DNA from: CAYVKY01 sp964452115
Lineage (GTDB): Bacteria; Bacteroidota; Ignavibacteria; Tepidaquicellales; Tepidaquicellaceae
Assembly: GCA_964452115.1 (NCBI GenBank)
Contig: CAYVKY010000142.1
Location: 1-5,411 of the forward strand
Direction of reading: 5' to 3'
DNA length: 5,411 nt
In this document: positions 4,792-5,411 of the stretch, one piece after another
Numbering within the stretch: position 1 is the stretch's first letter
Layout of the letters: the number at the start of each line of letters is the position of its first letter
Made by a program: the position numbers and the translations under genes
The notes under the pieces: generated by a model
Database searches by the model: none
What the model was told of the DNA's origin: nothing
What the model saw: the letters and a program-made list of their open reading frames with translations, nothing else

Positions 4792-5211
4792 TTATGCCAA
4801 ACGTGCTTCCATTGTGACATCCGCATTCAATGATTTTGAAATCGGACAGTTCTCTTTTGCGTCTTTTGCGATTTCCTGGAATTTTTCATTCGTGATTCCG
4901 GGAATTTTTGCCGTTAAGTCAAGATGTATTTCCGTGATTTTTCCTTTGTCGGTGTCAAAATTCACAACTGCATTTACGTCTAAGTTTTCAGCTGTGAAAC
5001 CTTCCGCATTGAGTCCGAAACTTAATTTCATCGCGAAACATCCTGCGTGCGCTGCCCCTATAAGTTCCTCAGGATTTGTTCCCGTTCCGCTTTCAAATCT
5101 TGAACCGAATGAATATTGTGTTTTATCTAAAACTTTTGTTTGTGTTGAGAGGGTTCCTTTCCCTTCCATGCCTGTTCCCTGCCAATTGGCGGATGCTCTT
5201 CTTTTAATCAT
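4792..5211 (-). CDS. osmC: OsmC-type organic hydroperoxide reductase
   Basis: This cytoplasmic thiol peroxidase reduces organic hydroperoxides and hydrogen peroxide, and in the family works as an intertwined dimer. The 139 residues align along the whole length with E. coli OsmC (143 aa). The key parts are ANWQGTGMEGKGTLST (8-23), FGSRFE (35-40) with the conserved Arg38, GTNPEELIGAAHAGCF (44-59) with Glu49 and peroxidatic Cys58, the GFTAENLDV strand region (71-79), VPGIT-like IPGITNEKF (103-111), and ENCPISKSLNADVT (120-133) with resolving Cys122. Both catalytic cysteines are present, so the enzyme should be active. ATG 5211 is the natural start, placing MIKRRASANW as in the family. No Shine-Dalgarno sequence is seen. 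The gene stands alone, with palindromic intergenic DNA downstream. OsmC rather than Ohr is favoured by the ELIGAAHAxCF form and overall similarity. Confidence 0.95.
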   Translation of the reverse strand: MIKRRASANWQGTGMEGKGTLSTQTKVLDKTQYSFGSRFESGTGTNPEELIGAAHAGCFAMKLSFGLNAEGFTAENLDVNAVVNFDTDKGKITEIHLDLTAKIPGITNEKFQEIAKDAKENCPISKSLNADVTMEARLA

Positions 5212-5259
5212 TTTGTACTTTTTAGTTAATTATAAAAATGTTTTGTACATATATAACAA
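5211..5259 (-). promoter_or_regulatory. Candidate osmC promoter with flanking 8-bp direct repeats
   Basis: On the minus strand a perfect -10 TATAAT (5229-5234) is preceded after 19 bp by TTGTTA (5254-5259). Transcription would start about ten bases before the ATG, giving a very short leader. GTACAAAA (minus strand) occurs exactly twice, at 5241-5248 between the -35 and -10 and at 5211-5218 across the start codon. The 30-bp spacing could suit a repressor or activator on this stress gene, but AT-rich 8-mers recur easily by chance. Confidence 0.35.
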
Positions 5260-5411
5260 AAAAACAAAGAATAATGTTCAAATTGCGTGTTAAATAATTT
5301 TTAAATTTATAAAGCCCGGCATTATGATTCAAGGGTTTTAAACCCTCACACCATCCTGTGAAAATACTCAGATACTATTAGCTATTTACTAAAATGTATT
5401 TAATTTTTGTC
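5260..5411. other. Non-coding right end with two small palindromes
   Basis: No gene was found to the end of the window. Two adjacent hairpins are visible: AGGGTTT-T-AAACCCT (5332-5346) and TCACA-CCATCC-TGTGA (5346-5361), which share one base. Neither is followed by a run of T, so they are not clear terminators. AT-rich sequence after 5362 could hold a promoter for a gene beyond the window. Confidence 0.5.

Noticed and set aside
4424..4817. Open frames of 64-95 codons across the GC-rich palindromic block
   Set aside because: They run through palindromes and the start of the membrane gene on the other strand. The products show no protein-like pattern and contradict the well-supported neighbours.
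4742..5293. 183-codon plus-strand frame opposite osmC
   Set aside because: It is the antisense shadow of a gene with clear OsmC catalytic motifs. Its own product has no recognisable domain.
442..5385. Similar strings TCAGATACTA followed by AGCTA at 443-460 and 5368-5385
   Set aside because: An exact 10-bp match between two places is expected several times by chance in a 5.4-kb window. There is no extended similarity to support a duplicated element or attachment site.

Overview
The window looks like chromosomal DNA from an AT-rich bacterium of the Bacteroidota/Ignavibacteria/Chlorobi kind. This is an inference from four things: genes with almost no Shine-Dalgarno sequences, AT-rich leaders, proteins rich in Lys, Ile and Asn, and families that are usual in that group. 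No ribosomal RNA or other marker that would settle taxonomy is present. No complete mobile-element gene and no tRNA or rRNA was seen.

Layout. Bases 1-773 hold no credible gene. They carry an array of eleven short GC-rich hairpins of the form ACCCC-nnn-GGGGT, most spaced 49-51 bp apart. Two blocks of 50-bp direct repeats flank a central inverted pair of diverged repeat units, an arrangement resembling REP/BIME elements. Bases 774-2086 hold a plus-strand pair: a PHP-domain phosphoesterase of the RNase AM/YciV type, overlapping by 4 nt with ribH (lumazine synthase, riboflavin biosynthesis). Facing it, bases 2067-4515 hold a compact four-gene minus-strand operon. In transcription order it is a four-helix membrane protein of unknown function, a 98-residue conserved-looking protein of unknown function, a PhnP-like metallo-beta-lactamase-fold hydrolase, and a SuhB-like inositol monophosphatase. 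The ends of ribH and suhB overlap by 20 nt. Bases 4516-4791 are intergenic and contain three further palindromes, one a perfect 30-bp palindrome and two inside a block of about 64% GC. Bases 4792-5211 (minus) encode an OsmC peroxidase. Bases 5212-5411 carry its promoter region and small palindromes.

How the parts fit. The protein genes are mostly housekeeping: riboflavin synthesis, phosphoesterases and peroxide detoxification. I saw no defence, secretion or biosynthetic cluster. Two proteins have no function I can name (98 aa and 192 aa). The strongest unexplained signal is non-coding. Two separate intergenic regions carry series of palindromes whose centres lie about 50 bp apart although their sequences differ, and the larger series has an internal mirror symmetry.
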